64,000 nt of DNA, from contig NC_090789.1 of the NCBI RefSeq assembly GCF_040054535.1, positions 3,588,197 through 3,652,196 of the forward strand. Reading direction: 5' to 3'. Shown here piece by piece: positions 14,795 through 27,200 of the stretch. The notes under the pieces are model-generated. The model made no database searches, had not been told where the DNA came from, and worked only from the letters and a program-made list of their open reading frames with translations. Origin of the DNA: Antennarius striatus. Taxonomy: Eukaryota; Chordata; Actinopteri; Lophiiformes; Antennariidae. Numbering within the stretch: position 1 is the stretch's first letter; every line of letters begins with the position of its first letter. Made by a program: the position numbers and the translations under genes.

Positions 14795-16308
14795 TCGGTG
14801 TAAATCGAACATGACTTGGTCCTGTTTTTGTCTAATCCGTCGTGTCTCCACCAGAGAGCACCATCGTGCTGTTTGGTTTCCTAAGGGAACCTGGGATCCT
14901 AAGGAGATTTCCCCACTCCTCTTTTGAGCTGTTTACACCATGAGGCTTTCTGCGAGGAAATAATTCTGGAACACCACAGTTGGTCTCTCATCACACTTGT
15001 ATAACAAAGAAAAACATCTGTCAGTGTGAAGATGGTCCACCCAGCCGACTGCTTGTCATGGCTTTTTTAAAATTACGTAACTTCTGCTCTTTGACGTGTG
15101 TCTCTCACTTATATAAACCACAGGGATGATTGTCAGCGGCAACCAGTCTAATTAAATCAAACAGTCTTTCCAAAGATGTTAGAGCATTATGTGAGTATTT
15201 AGATCAGACTTCCCCTGATCTGTACATTGATGTGTTGGTCTGTTCTGCCCAACAAAATTGACACTTCAGGATTCATAGGAAGGCAACCAACATGAAACAG
15301 CAAAGACACACAAATTTCACCCCATAGAAATTGAGATGTAATGTTTGTGTGCAGAAAGCAGGCCAGAGTATCTGCCCAGAGACAGATATAAGCCAACCGT
15401 CATCCAGTGAGTGGTTTGTCCCAGTTTTTCCACTCGCTGCTTCCCTAAGCTGTTTTCTTGATTCCCAATTAAATCCAATGAAATCATCCCAGATGATCTC
15501 ATTCACGTGCCGCATATTCTCCATCCTGAATGAGGACATCGAAAGAGGCTGCAGTCAGGTTTGATTCAGCATCCCAACAATGAAAAATATGTGCTGTAAA
15601 AGCAGCTAGAAGATGGGCAACAATATGACATTTGTGCTTAGTATTTGTTTTTTCATTTTAGAGAATTTGATTATCCATTTTATTTCTGCTGAGATGTTAC
15701 CTGGAGTGTTTTCTGGCACAAAGATCTCACTTTGGTTCCAGTATTTAAATCCTGTGACTTAATCTAAAATGCAATTCAGCAAGACAGGAACAAAATATGA
15801 CCCACATGTTGGGTTTTTTAATTTATTTATTGCTCCATCCCAGCAGAAGAAAGTAGGTGAGTGTGTCTGTGTGGTGACGCCCGTCTCCATGCGATGCAGC
15901 AGGTTCAATCCCGTGTTCATCTGCCAGTTTGTTGGTCTTTACTGCTGCAGCAGGACGAACACATGAGCCGCGGTGGACACACAGACGAATGTTAGTCATC
16001 TGGTTTAATCTACTGATGCATTACTGAGTGGGATGGACACAATTTATGTCAAACCTATGAATAGTAATGGTTTTTTTTTTTTTTTAAATGTCGGATTTTA
16101 TTTAATTATATTATCGTGCTATTTTCATTATTCCACAAAATGTTAACTGAAATTTTGGAACGTCCGCGTTCACTTCAGACCCACGTGACTGGGAGAGGAC
16201 GAAAAATTACAGTAATGCAAAAATATTCTTAATGAGTATGGACGAGCGGAAACCTAAATGCCCAAATGACTAAATAAATAAATAAAACAACAACTGACAC
16301 TGAATGAT
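14795..16308. other. rpl30-laptm4b convergent spacer
   Basis: No exon can be supported on either strand. The open frames here are short, lack splice context and resemble no family I know. In human, MATN2 lies between these two genes; nothing resembling matrilin von Willebrand A or EGF modules is seen. A 13-of-14 match to the reverse CTCF core lies at 16401-16414, just beyond. Confidence 0.6.
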
Positions 16309-16314
16309 TTTATT
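16309..16314 (-). terminator. Possible laptm4b distal polyadenylation signal
   Basis: TTTATT on the plus strand reads AATAAA on the minus strand. It would give laptm4b a 3' UTR of about 1.75 kb. A CA run lies at 17523-17538, and G-rich stretches lie near 17773-17925. No closer AATAAA was noticed. Confidence 0.35.
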
Positions 16315-17882
16315 ATTCAAAGTTGAACACAGGAGCTCGTTGATCCAACAGCGGGTTTGAACAGAAAACGATGCGACACTCTAGGAGTTGGAGTCAAACT
16401 CTGCCCTCTACCGGTCGAGTTGTGAACAACCCTTTTTTTTTTCTTTCTTCTCTAAACCCCGCACAACGCGTGTCAGCCTTTCAGTGACGTCATACCACTT
16501 CATTACAGCACCGTGGGGTAACAAGACGAACAAAACGCGAACACGTGGGTTGTGAGCGAGCTCAGGTGGACTTAAAAGTGCAATGTCAGTTTTTCGTTTT
16601 GCTGGATTTGCAAAAGCATTGGGAAAAATTTACACCACAACCATGATGGAGGGGCAAACATTTAACCAGCTATCAACCACAGTAATGAAACACCACCCGG
16701 TGGCACATTGACTTCTAAGTCTAAGGAGTTACTGAAGATACTGTTGCATAGTCTAAGTGACAAAATTGTAATTGATTTAAGGGTTTTATCTTGATAACAA
16801 ACACTACTTTGGAGTCATTACAAAAACAACAACTGTGGTTAGGTATATCTAATCTCATTTGTTCCATTATTAATCCTCAACTTCCTGCTTTAATCATTCT
16901 CACCAAAGCTTGAGCATCAAGATTCTCCAACTGTACCTTTACTTTGTGCTAACATGCTAAGCTAAATCACTGCTTTGGATTCCCGTCCAGCGTTAATCTC
17001 TAAAATGTCACCGATGCAGGAAACGCTGTATTTCAGCATCACTACTTGTGCAAAAACAAACGTTACCACAAATAACGGAGATGCATCACAGCTCTGGGGC
17101 AAACAGTTTCTGCACGTATGGCAGCATCTTTACAGGAAAATGCCCTCAGTCCAGCTAAGTTAGCTCAACTATAACAACAGATCATGCACCATGACCCCCA
17201 CAGACACACACACACATTACTTTTTCAACATTTTCAGTCATCCTTCCCTCTCTGGATGGGAATCTAGATTTTGTAGATCTTTTCTGCTGAATCCACCAAG
17301 TTTTTCTTGAATCTTCCTTGGGAGGAGCATTCAAAAGCGTTTGAGCTGGACTTCCTGCCCCGCGTCCTGGCAGCCCAGCCTCTCCGAGGGCCAACATGTT
17401 TTGTTCTCTCGCTGCTTCGTAGTCAGAGAGGGTGCTTCCTGCGGCTGCCAGGTCACCAGTGGAGAAGGCTTTCACTAGTCGCTTTCACTTTCACACGCGT
17501 TTTCAGGGTCATACAAAAAACGTCACACACACACACACCTAATTACACTACATTCACTGAAGGACTTTGTCAAAAACAAACCTTCTTGCATAACTTGTCT
17601 CGTACGTGTCACTTCCTGTCTCACCCGTTTGTTTCTAGACAAAGTCCATGAAACAGATTCACAGTATCGGGGTAACAGTTGGTGGCCATACTGGTGCACG
17701 TTTCACTTAGGGGAAAAGTGCAAATTAATTCGGGACGGGATGATCGGGGTGTGCAAAGTGGTGACAACCTGCAGGGGGGAGGGGGTAGCAGCGGTTGCCT
17801 GGGGGGGGGGTCAGTGATGATAGTCTTTGGATGAAGACAGCGGAGACGAAAGGGAAGGAAACGGCATTGCTCGGGACCGGCT

Positions 17883-18011
17883 TTAGGAGTGATGTGTGGT
17901 TGGTGTTGGGAGGGGGGGGCATTTTGGGGAAAGAGATGCGGCAGTGAGAACATCTCTCATGTAGGGAGGGGGCTCCTTTGGGGTTATGGCGATGGCCTCC
18001 TCGTACGGCGA
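17883..18011 (-). CDS. Second copy of the laptm4b terminal exon (possible alternative last exon)
   Basis: Just downstream of the main stop, the sequence repeats the end of laptm4b. The main copy encodes [18 protein letters not shown], the second PYEEAIAITPKEPPPYM, with about 41 of 48 bases shared over the repeated core. The second copy follows a plausible acceptor, ATTCTTCAG (AG at 18013-18012). Read in the same phase 0 it stays open for 42 codons to TAA at 17885-17883. It keeps a PPPY motif for NEDD4-type WW domains. It may be a mutually exclusive 3' exon, or merely a duplicated and decaying piece of 3' UTR. Expression is unknown. Confidence 0.5.
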   Translation of the reverse strand, partial: SPYEEAIAITPKEPPPYMRDVLTAASLSPKCPPLPTPTTHHS

Positions 18012-18062
18012 CTGAAGAATGTTTCTAACATCATCCATGAAACTCCTCCGGGGGGACATTTC

Positions 18063-19940
18063 TCACGCCTCCATATACTGGGGCGGGGGCTCCTTTGGAG
18101 GAATGGCGACCGCCTCCTCGTATGGAGGTAACAGAACCTGAAATGGAAATCAAGACACTTTAATATTTCGCTTTTTGCACAAATTTTGTACGATTTCTGA
18201 AGAAAAACAAGACTCAAATTAAAACGGTGGACGGTTGCATAATACTTTTAAAAAAATAAACAGGAAGTGATTTCAAACACATTCAAAACACCTAAACTTC
18301 CATTCTCTTCATTACATCCTTAAAGAAAGCAGCGCTAGCCGCAGGGATAACAGCACAAACGACCGTGTGCTTTAGAGGTCGGATCGCCTTCTCTCCATCA
18401 GAAATCCTTTCCTGTAAATGGTGTTATAAAACCAGGACTGCTGCTAATTCACACAGGAGAGAGAAAGGGAAGGGGGAGGGGGTGAGACAGGGAGGGAGGG
18501 AGGGAGAAAGGAGAATATGCTCTGAGGGGGCGGAATTGTGAAACAGTCAGGGAGGGCCGTTAAACACATCGCAGGGAGGATTTGAAATGGAGTGGACAAG
18601 CAGACAATTATGTAACATGTCCAGATGAAAAGAGGAATACGGATGGCCATATATGGGTGGGAGGGGTGAGGGGGGTGGGGATGAGAGAGTGAGAGAGACG
18701 ACCCTTGTGCATTTTAATGGCATTTACATAAAAGCGCTGCAGATAAGCAGCTCGGTACTTGATGTTCGAGGCGGTAAAAAGCCATTTAGACACACCAGCA
18801 GCTTTAGAAGAGTAGAAAATAGAGCGCTGTATTCATGAAAGTCAGGGAACGCAGGGACTCCCTGCTTGTTAACCACGCGCCATAAATATTTGTTCCATTT
18901 AAAGATTATTTATCCTCTTATTAATCTCATTAAAATTCAGATCCCTGAGGCCTTCATTCTGACCTCACCGCCTCATCTGAGGAAACAACAGATCATCTTG
19001 CGTGCGTTATTCCACACCAGCGTATGGATTGATTTATTTTACAATTAATATCTGTCCATCATCTGTAGAAGCCGATCCAATCCAAGAGCGTCGGCGTGAA
19101 GCGGGGCCACCGACAACAACGACGAGGTTGCCGACAGACGAGGCGCTGCGTGTTGAGACGGCAGCGGGTGTGTGAGGCAGATTAATGTCTTATGTATCAC
19201 CGCCGAGGATTACAGACAGACAAGTGGAAACTGTGACGACGCTAAAGCCTCTCAGAAACCCCACGAGTCGACAGCGAGGAGGATGAGCAGCATCGGCACC
19301 TGGCTCTGCACCGTCAGTAACTCACACTCCACCGTGACCATCAGCAAATACTGTAGTGCCGCCGGCAGCAACAATGTCACCGCGCTGAACGCCAGCGTCA
19401 GTGAATAAACACGTCAACGCCACGGGAACAACGCTGAGAGGCTGGAGCTGCAGTCAGCTACTCTACCAGGACTGAAAACTACTGAGAGGAAACAGGAGGG
19501 ATTCATGTCGTTTTCTTTACTCTTCTGCTCTATTCATAACTTCTATAACCTATAAATTAACTCTATATAATGCTTACCTTGTACATTTAATGGTATCAAC
19601 TCATTGAACTGCAATAACATAAAAAAGTAAATATAATCTATATTTCAGTACAACTTCACAACAGCTCTCGGTTTGTCCATACTGGAACCTCGCCAGACAG
19701 AAATGTGGGAATGCAGATATGCTCTCAGTATGTGTGTGTGTGTGTGTGCTTGTGTGTATGTGTGTGTGTGTGTGTGTGTGTGGGAGGGGGGTTCAGTTTG
19801 ACCTGGGGTTGAGAGGTTGGAGGGGTCGACTTACTGTGGTGTCATTGGTGGTGACATAAACCAGGACCTCCGTGGTGCCCCTGCCGCTCACGAATCTGTA
19901 GCAGTTCCACACGCAGCCAATCAGGTAGGCCTGGAAACAG

Positions 19941-20002
<62 letters not shown>

Positions 20003-23000
20003 GGTTAAGAGAAATGCAGATCCATTATGAATCCCAAAACTACTGTGAGATGGTTTCAGTTCAGTTTTCCCGTCTCACCCCCGTCATCCCATCTGTCTCT
20101 TTATTCACCAGCCATCTGTCTGTCTGCAGCTCTCCTATCCTCCACAACTCCTTCTTCCTGCCTGTCTATCTTAGCTATTTAAGTCGAGTGCATTAAAGTG
20201 GAGGATGTTGGCTTCAGATGGAACTTCAGCAGGTGTTCCCTGTGTGTCAGAGCTGCTCCGTCTCCAGGAACCGACTTAAATATCATCACTCGATAGAAAA
20301 CTCTGGCAAAAATGCCTTCTATTAATGTTGCTCTGCCAAATTTTACATTATATTGCATCTATATTTTACTATTTATAGTGACATTTAAAGCAGAAAGCAG
20401 TTAAATTCCTGATAAGCTCTCTGCCTGAGACGTTATATCTATAACTCCTGCCTCTGTCAGTCTAACAGCTGATCCTCCTGCTTGCAATCAGGAAGCTGCA
20501 GCTCTTGTTCTGTATATTTATGCTGAGAACACTGAGATGAGAGGAGAAGAAAAACTTGATTTGATTGTACAGATGACTGCAACTTCATGTCCCATCTCAT
20601 CCCAGAGCCTCAGCGAGCCTGGAAACTCATCCATGCATTAAGAGAAAACGATCCTGACAGGAGTTTTCCTGTTGTCCCTGAACTGCTGCTCTCTGACTGT
20701 GTGATTATCTTATGGAGAACGCTGATATTGTTCACACTGTTAGTTTCATTATACACGCCATATGGCTCACATTGCAAGGGATGTGCACAGCTTCAGATTT
20801 CACGCAGTCGATCACAATGTGATGTCTACAAAAAGACCGTTCCACAGGGAACAAATGTTCAGTGAATTGGTTTAGTTTGTCTTATTATCTCTTTTCAGTT
20901 TCTATGCATCTGTCCAGACATGGACAGGAAAAAAAGGTCAAGATGATGAAACCTGAAGTGATACAGAAACTGTACAGGCTTACCTTGAAAGAAAGGATGC
21001 AGCCGATGAAGAGGAGGACTGCAAAAACTAGGCACATGTTGTTGGTAGACATGATATCCTCTTTGTAAGGGAATGTCCCCGGCTGGAAGGGGGAGAATAA
21101 AAAAGGGGAACAGTAGAATGAAAAAAAAATGGAGACAAAATAAAAACAAAAATGTCTTTTTTAACACATCAGAATCTGGTTTCTATAAATATTTTACCAC
21201 CAAAATAAAGCCTGACATAAAAGAAGAAGGTGTTTCTTTTTGAGGGGTTCTCACCAGCTGCTGGAGGTAGTCCTGCACTGTGTTGGGATACACAACCACG
21301 CTAATGGCCACCAGTGTGTTCAGAGCAAAGTCAAAGATTTGGTAGCAGAAAAACGGAATGATCCAAGCTGCATGTTGCTACGTGGACAAGATGAGACGGA
21401 AAAAATGTGGGTCACTTCTCCAGTTCAGACTCTGTGTACATCTGTATTTATTGCTTCTTTATTTACCTTATATGCACCGTATGTCGCCATGCCACATATA
21501 AGGATCATCAGCAGGGATATTGCAGTGGCTATGCATATATCTATTGAAAGAAAACACAAATATGCACAACATGAGAAGAGATCATTGAGATCAACAGTTT
21601 TCCACTTTGCTTTCAGTGACAAAGGCTGGTTTTTGCAGTACAAACAAATAAACAGAAGGCAGATTCTTCCCAAATGTCAGAATAGTGATGCAAAAGAGGT
21701 CACAGGTTTTTGCAAAACAAACACCTTAAGTAACCTAACATCCCTATTTTTAGAGCCAAATCAGCCTCGGACAAAGCATAATCAGCATGTGGGTGATTAT
21801 AATGTAAGAGTGCTAATTTTGACTGAAGCTAACACTCCTCTCTTCTCGCAGCCACATCTCAATTGTGAAAATGAACCAATGAGGCGTTGGCTTTAAACAT
21901 ATTCTAAACTGGACATTTGCTGTTTGGTAAAAGTGATCCAATGATCAGGAGTGGTTGGTCACTGAACTTCCCGGATTTCAAACAGCAGAATCGACACATC
22001 CCATTTAGAATAAGAAAAAAACAACAACCTAGCAATTCTGGAAAGAAAATTTTACCTGAACCTTAAAATGGATTATAAACAAAAGTATTATAAATAGTAA
22101 ATTAAGATATAAATACCTTCCCTTGTCAATATCATTCACACATCTCAAATTTCTTCGCTACAAATTCACTTTTTAGTCTGTTGATGCACAAGTAACAATA
22201 AAGAGAAGTCAGTCAGGACGGCCTCTCTAATCGAACAAAGAATTAAAGCAGTCGTTTCTAATCAGAGGAGGGACTGACAGCGTCTGGGGTATTCCAGAGG
22301 CGACTGTGGTGACGATAATAGCAGCTGGAGGGGAAGCACTGAAAATATTTTCGCACTCTAATTTGTTCTCGATGGCACCTGGCCTACTCAGCTACGTCTG
22401 TGCTGACAGCGGCATTCTGGGAAAAGCAGTGTCGGGCAAAGAGGACAGGGGATTTTCAAGCTGCTCAAACAAATGGGGCATAAGGGAGATGTTGTTGGCA
22501 ATGAAAGAGTTAAGAGATCCAAGAGGGATTTCCATGCATTCATTTGTGGCTGCTGATCACATAATGTATTCATATTTAGAGTTATGTATTTGAAAAATAC
22601 TCCCCCCCATCTTACAACAATTTAAGGTTTTGCATATGAGATCATAAATCAGACAAAGAAGCATCTCAATCTTCCACATTAATGTAAAATAATACACACT
22701 TCACCGAGGAGATGTCATTTAACACACACTGAATCAGAGCTTCACTCACTTGCATCGTCCATGACATCGATGTCGGTCCCCAGCTCGGAGCTGGTGAGGT
22801 GGTAGCGGTACTGAACGGGGTCATTGAGAGCTGACAACAGGATGAGTAGGACCACCGCATTGATGAGCTGTGGGGGAAATCAAGATCAGGACATAAATAT
22901 AAATTATTATTTTTTAAATCTAATAAATAAAGAAATAAATGTTACCTCCCTGTTTATATGGTTAATTCTGAATATATATAAAAAAAATCCTAATGTGGAA

Positions 23001-24044
23001 AAACACCAGAAAGGATTAGATGACATTCAAAAACAGCCAAGTGTGGATGGACCAACTGGGCTCCTAAAAAAAGCTTCATTAAATTTTGATAAAGGTCACA
23101 AGTTGCAAATACTTTCCTTTTTTTTTTTCCTCCCAGAAAAAAAACACACCAAAAGGTCAAAAAGGCAAAGGTATAAGAATTATGTCTAGTTTTCTTCAAA
23201 TATCAGAACCAGAATTCAGTTTTAATTAACAATTAGGAAGTAAATCATTAAATATTCACAACCTAAAATGCATTAAAAAATTAATACTAATCTAAATAGC
23301 TTTCAAATACCTGGCAGGAATAATCCTGCACCTCTTACGTCAGCATAAGGAAACAAATTACTTTATGACGTCATTATTTCTCCTTGATGCTAGGCTAAAG
23401 CACCAAACAGCGGTTTATAACAATTGTTAGCATGTCGTACTTTAACTCGATTTCGCGACATGTAATTGATGAGTAGTAAAGTCAAACAGAAACCAGGACT
23501 AACTTAGTGTAGGATAAAGATTTAACAGGATTATGAACTATATTGAGAACTTTAGTTTATCCCGTGAGGTTAAAAACAGATACGAACTCTATATTTAACC
23601 GGAAAATAAAACGTTATGCTAGTTTACTAATGATATCCAGCAACAGATATAAATTCCTAAGATTTTTTTGTTACATTCTATACTTACATTTTAAAAAAAA
23701 AAATATATAATGCGAAGACTTTGAATTAAAACGCTTGTTGTTGTTGTTTTTTATCCAATTTCGTTTTATTTATTTTTTAGGATTACTTTAAATCTAAAAA
23801 TTGAGGGCGTCATCAAAAATGCCAAATCAAAAATAATTAATAGCGGTAGCTACCTAACTTAGCCACGGCTGTAAAAACTCAGTGACACTTTCAAATTTTA
23901 TCACAAATATTAAGTATTATTTTCAGATATTTACATTTTAAAATGACTTACCATATACCATATTCCCAGGATAATGGTGCCTGTCCGAACATGGCAGCAC
24001 AGGCAGCAGCTCGTCGAGTACCACCGGTCCCACGGCGAAATCAT
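18063..24044 (-). CDS. laptm4b: Lysosomal-associated transmembrane protein 4B
   Basis: There are seven exons on the minus strand: 24044-23952, 22867-22750, 21540-21467, 21377-21255, 21082-20984, 19930-19835 and 18137-18063. Borders are GT-AG, phases agree, and the product is 225 residues (human short form 226). It starts [20 protein letters not shown]. Four hydrophobic segments follow: [10 protein letters not shown] into [54 protein letters not shown], and [19 protein letters not shown]. The cytosolic tail has LPPYEE and PPQY motifs, used by the family to recruit NEDD4 ubiquitin ligases and sort to lysosomes. In mammals the protein acts in endolysosomal sphingolipid, EGFR and leucine-transporter handling. 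Paralogue choice (4B over 4A) rests on the DVMDDAN region, the NDTTVLLPPY tail and synteny with mtdh. Exon 6 is flanked by TG and CA repeats. Confidence 0.96.
19731..19782. repeat. Imperfect (TG)n microsatellite downstream of laptm4b exon 6
   Basis: This is a TG-rich tract with two short interruptions. In the laptm4b transcript it is a CA tract starting 52 nt after the exon 6 donor. Confidence 0.95.
19942..19998. repeat. (AC)28 microsatellite abutting the laptm4b exon 6 acceptor
   Basis: This is an uninterrupted AC tract. In the laptm4b transcript it reads (UG)28 and is separated from the exon by only 11 nt, ending CUGUUUCCAG. The tract therefore lies where the branch point and polypyrimidine tract should be. 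Confidence 0.97.
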
Positions 24045-24263
24045 TATTTATCCTTGTGCACGAACTTCAAGCTAATTCATGAATGCTTCCGAAAATTAAA
24101 TAGTCGAGATAATTAAGACCGCGAAAGACAGTTTAACTGATGGCGTCCCCCCCCCCTCGTTAGGACCGCCACATCCAGCGTATGTTCGAGACGATGTTCG
24201 CCTGTTTCCTCCAGCGGACTTCTGGCGAGAGGAGATCCGTTAATCCGACTGGCTCATCCCGGA

Positions 24264-24273
24264 GTCACGTGAC
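24264..24273. promoter_or_regulatory. CLEAR/E-box palindrome upstream of laptm4b
   Basis: GTCACGTGAC is the perfect CLEAR element bound by TFEB/TFE3/MITF. It lies 220 bases upstream of the laptm4b ATG in a CpG-richer stretch (about 24050-24300). Function is inferred from the motif and the lysosomal role of the gene. Confidence 0.65.
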
Positions 24274-27200
24274 CGAGGCGGGCTGCTGCCCAAGGTCCGA
24301 TGGATGGATGGAACAGGGTTTATTATAATCACTGCAAAAGACGAATGTGTCAAAGAAAGTCACTCCAACAGACTTCAAAATACTAATTATCTGCTCCTAA
24401 ATTTGGGAGGAATTTAAAAGGAGCAGCTTTAAGCTAAAATGGAAAAATGTGTTTTTATTTGACTCCTCCAGAGCGGAGGCTCCCAACGTTTTGGCCCATC
24501 AGGTTCAAAAATACAACTACAATGAATTTGTCGAATCAAAGTTATTTAAATGTGACTCATGTGTGTTCTACCAAATAAATTTCTCTATAAATCGTGAAAA
24601 AAGGAGTATGATAATCCTAATCCTGAAATTTCCTTGACATTGCATGTCTCAGGATGAGACTGCTGTGCAGTCACATCCCAATGTCAATGTGGAAGCAAGA
24701 AATTGTCACATCAAGGTTTGGAATTAAAAATCTTTATAAAACAGAAAGCTCAGAACTAAAAAAGTTAATATAAAAATGTTCTGAAGTAAATTTATTGTGT
24801 TTGTATAAGGTGGATTCTATTTAAACTTTTGTGTGGTGTGGTTTGAGTTGATTTAACATTTATTATACGAGATTTTCCTCTTTGGATGTGTAAAACCTCA
24901 ATAGATCACACAATCTACCTTTGCAATGCTTGAGGGGCCATCATCCATACAACCTCTAAATTAAAAAAAACAACAACACAATATAAAAGTTATTTTCCAT
25001 TACAGCTGCACATTAGAATGTGGCTTGTGTTTCAGATTTCATCAGCATATTTTACTTTAACATTTAAATGTGGTGGCTGGGTCCTGTCCATAGAATGTTG
25101 ATTGATTGAGAAGGAAGGGGGTGGGGGTGGGGGGTTGCCCCGGTCCAGTAGCTTATTCTGTTTGTGCTCCAAATTGTGTTTTATTGTGATGTTAGAAGAT
25201 GAAACACGTATTCATGTCATGTCAGTCTGTCCTTCTGCCTGTGAGAACGTTCTGGATCAAACTCGACAGATGGGCCAATGACTGCAGCTCTCAAGCGGCG
25301 GTGGGTGGACTGCATCATCGTCATACCAGGGGATTTTCCTATCCTGTCACAACTTAATACTGAGTAGGCAGCTGCCTCTCTAAATACTGAACTCCAATTT
25401 AAAAAGGAAAGCGTCCAAGCGGTGATCAATTTTCCCAGCCTGAAGATAGATTTGTTCAGAAGTGTGAAAAAGGGTGTCTGATGAACCAGACATGTGCAGA
25501 GGGAGCTCTGACGTAATGACCGGAAATACAAAGCTTCATAATCCTTTTTTCCCAGACCTACTGGAGGTCAGTTCAAACTAAAAACCAATGTTTGGGTGGA
25601 TGCATTTGTAAATTTGGTTGCATAATGTTTCCACACACTGGTTTCAGGATAACACCACGTATCTTTGCAGCAGACATGGCGATGATTAGCGAGCTATTTT
25701 CATAGCAACGCTTTGAGCAAACGCAGGACCTGACCTTGACCGTTGACATCTCTGCCTTTCACGCACAAACAAGTAAATTTAGCAATAATCTGATGAGAAA
25801 GAAGGAAAATGTGATATCCCTCTGAAGGTGAACAGACAGTGAGCTGCAGATTGCGAGAGATTAAAAGACTAAATCCTAAATGAACTGAGAGAGAGAAAGG
25901 CCGGATAGACTGACGAGACGAAGGAGGTCAGGTGGTGTAAGTGTGCCAAGCGGCTGCTGGGATGGTGGTTCGCCTCAGATGGGTCATCCTAACCAGGGCC
26001 TGGCTGTCAGCTGCCATTGTATTCATGACACATCTGAGATTACTTTGGCAGAAAAACATGAAAAAGAGTAGAAAAACATGAAAAACCGTGTGAGTGTAGA
26101 ACGAGGGAGTGAAAAAAAAAGTTGTGCTGCCTGTAATTCACCCTTAGAGGTTATTTTGGCATAAAATCTTCATTTTAAGCAAAATGATCAGGATATTGAC
26201 TGATATAATAAAATATAAATCAGTAAAAAGTATGTTTTATAAGTTAGTAGTCAAAAGCACCTGTTATGGTTTGAATCATCTTTATGACTTTTATACCCCT
26301 TTTCAAAGCAAAATTAGGATCAAGAATAAAAACAGGACTAAAAATTTAGAGAGCAGTCTTACTTTATTTGGTTACTAATATTTTATGTTTAGTATCCTAT
26401 CAAATTGGTCAAAGATCTATTGACAGTATATTTACCAATAATAACTTATTTTACTTGGTTACTACATTGAATTTCTGAACAACTACGAAATGGACTTTGT
26501 TTTGGTAGGACTTACTACTTCAGTGATGATTTCATTAGATGGTGTTAATGGTGTGAAGTGTCATCTCAAAGTATTTATGAGCATAGTCTCAATTCGATTT
26601 AATCTTTAAAAACATACTTAACATTTATCTCTTACGTATTTTCCCCTCTTAGGAAGGTTAAAAAAAACTTTCCTGCCAGTAAAAGTCACCACAATCTTAA
26701 CTATAATGCGCTTCAAAATGACTCCAGATTGCATCTTTCTTGGGTTTCTAAAACAAAGCATTTCTATGGCAATGTGATATCAAGCAATTCTGATTTATTT
26801 CACATTTTTACCAAACAAACATAGAAATTTCATTTGTATCTCCTTTGTGAAATAACATCCTTCACATGACCACTGCCTAATTATATAAAAACACTGATTG
26901 AATGCATATTTATCAACCATAAAAAAGAAACCAAAAATGAGGAAAAAAAGGGCGCTTGAAGCCCCGGCAACCTAAGGTTTTGTTCTATCAGGTTTACAAA
27001 CAGCTGATCAACACCTCGCAGCACTAAGGCTCTACTAACCACAGACTCCTGGTGACGGCTGCTAAACTGCATGCCCACATTAAGCCGTAACGCGTTTCAT
27101 TAAAAACGTTATTACAGGATACACACTGGTGGTACTTCAGGACAGAGTACTAACAGTTAAAGAGAGGAATTTCTTTTTTAAAAATTTATGTACACAAGTA

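Noticed and set aside
14795-17900. Search for a matn2 gene expected from human order
   Set aside because: No matrilin-type domains found on either strand.
21240-21896. 218-codon plus-strand open frame
   Set aside because: It runs antisense across laptm4b exon 4 and exon 3, and its residues match no family; the real coding signal is on the other strand.
25217-25531. 104-codon minus-strand frame
   Set aside because: No family resemblance, no splice context, and normal codon-like bias is absent.
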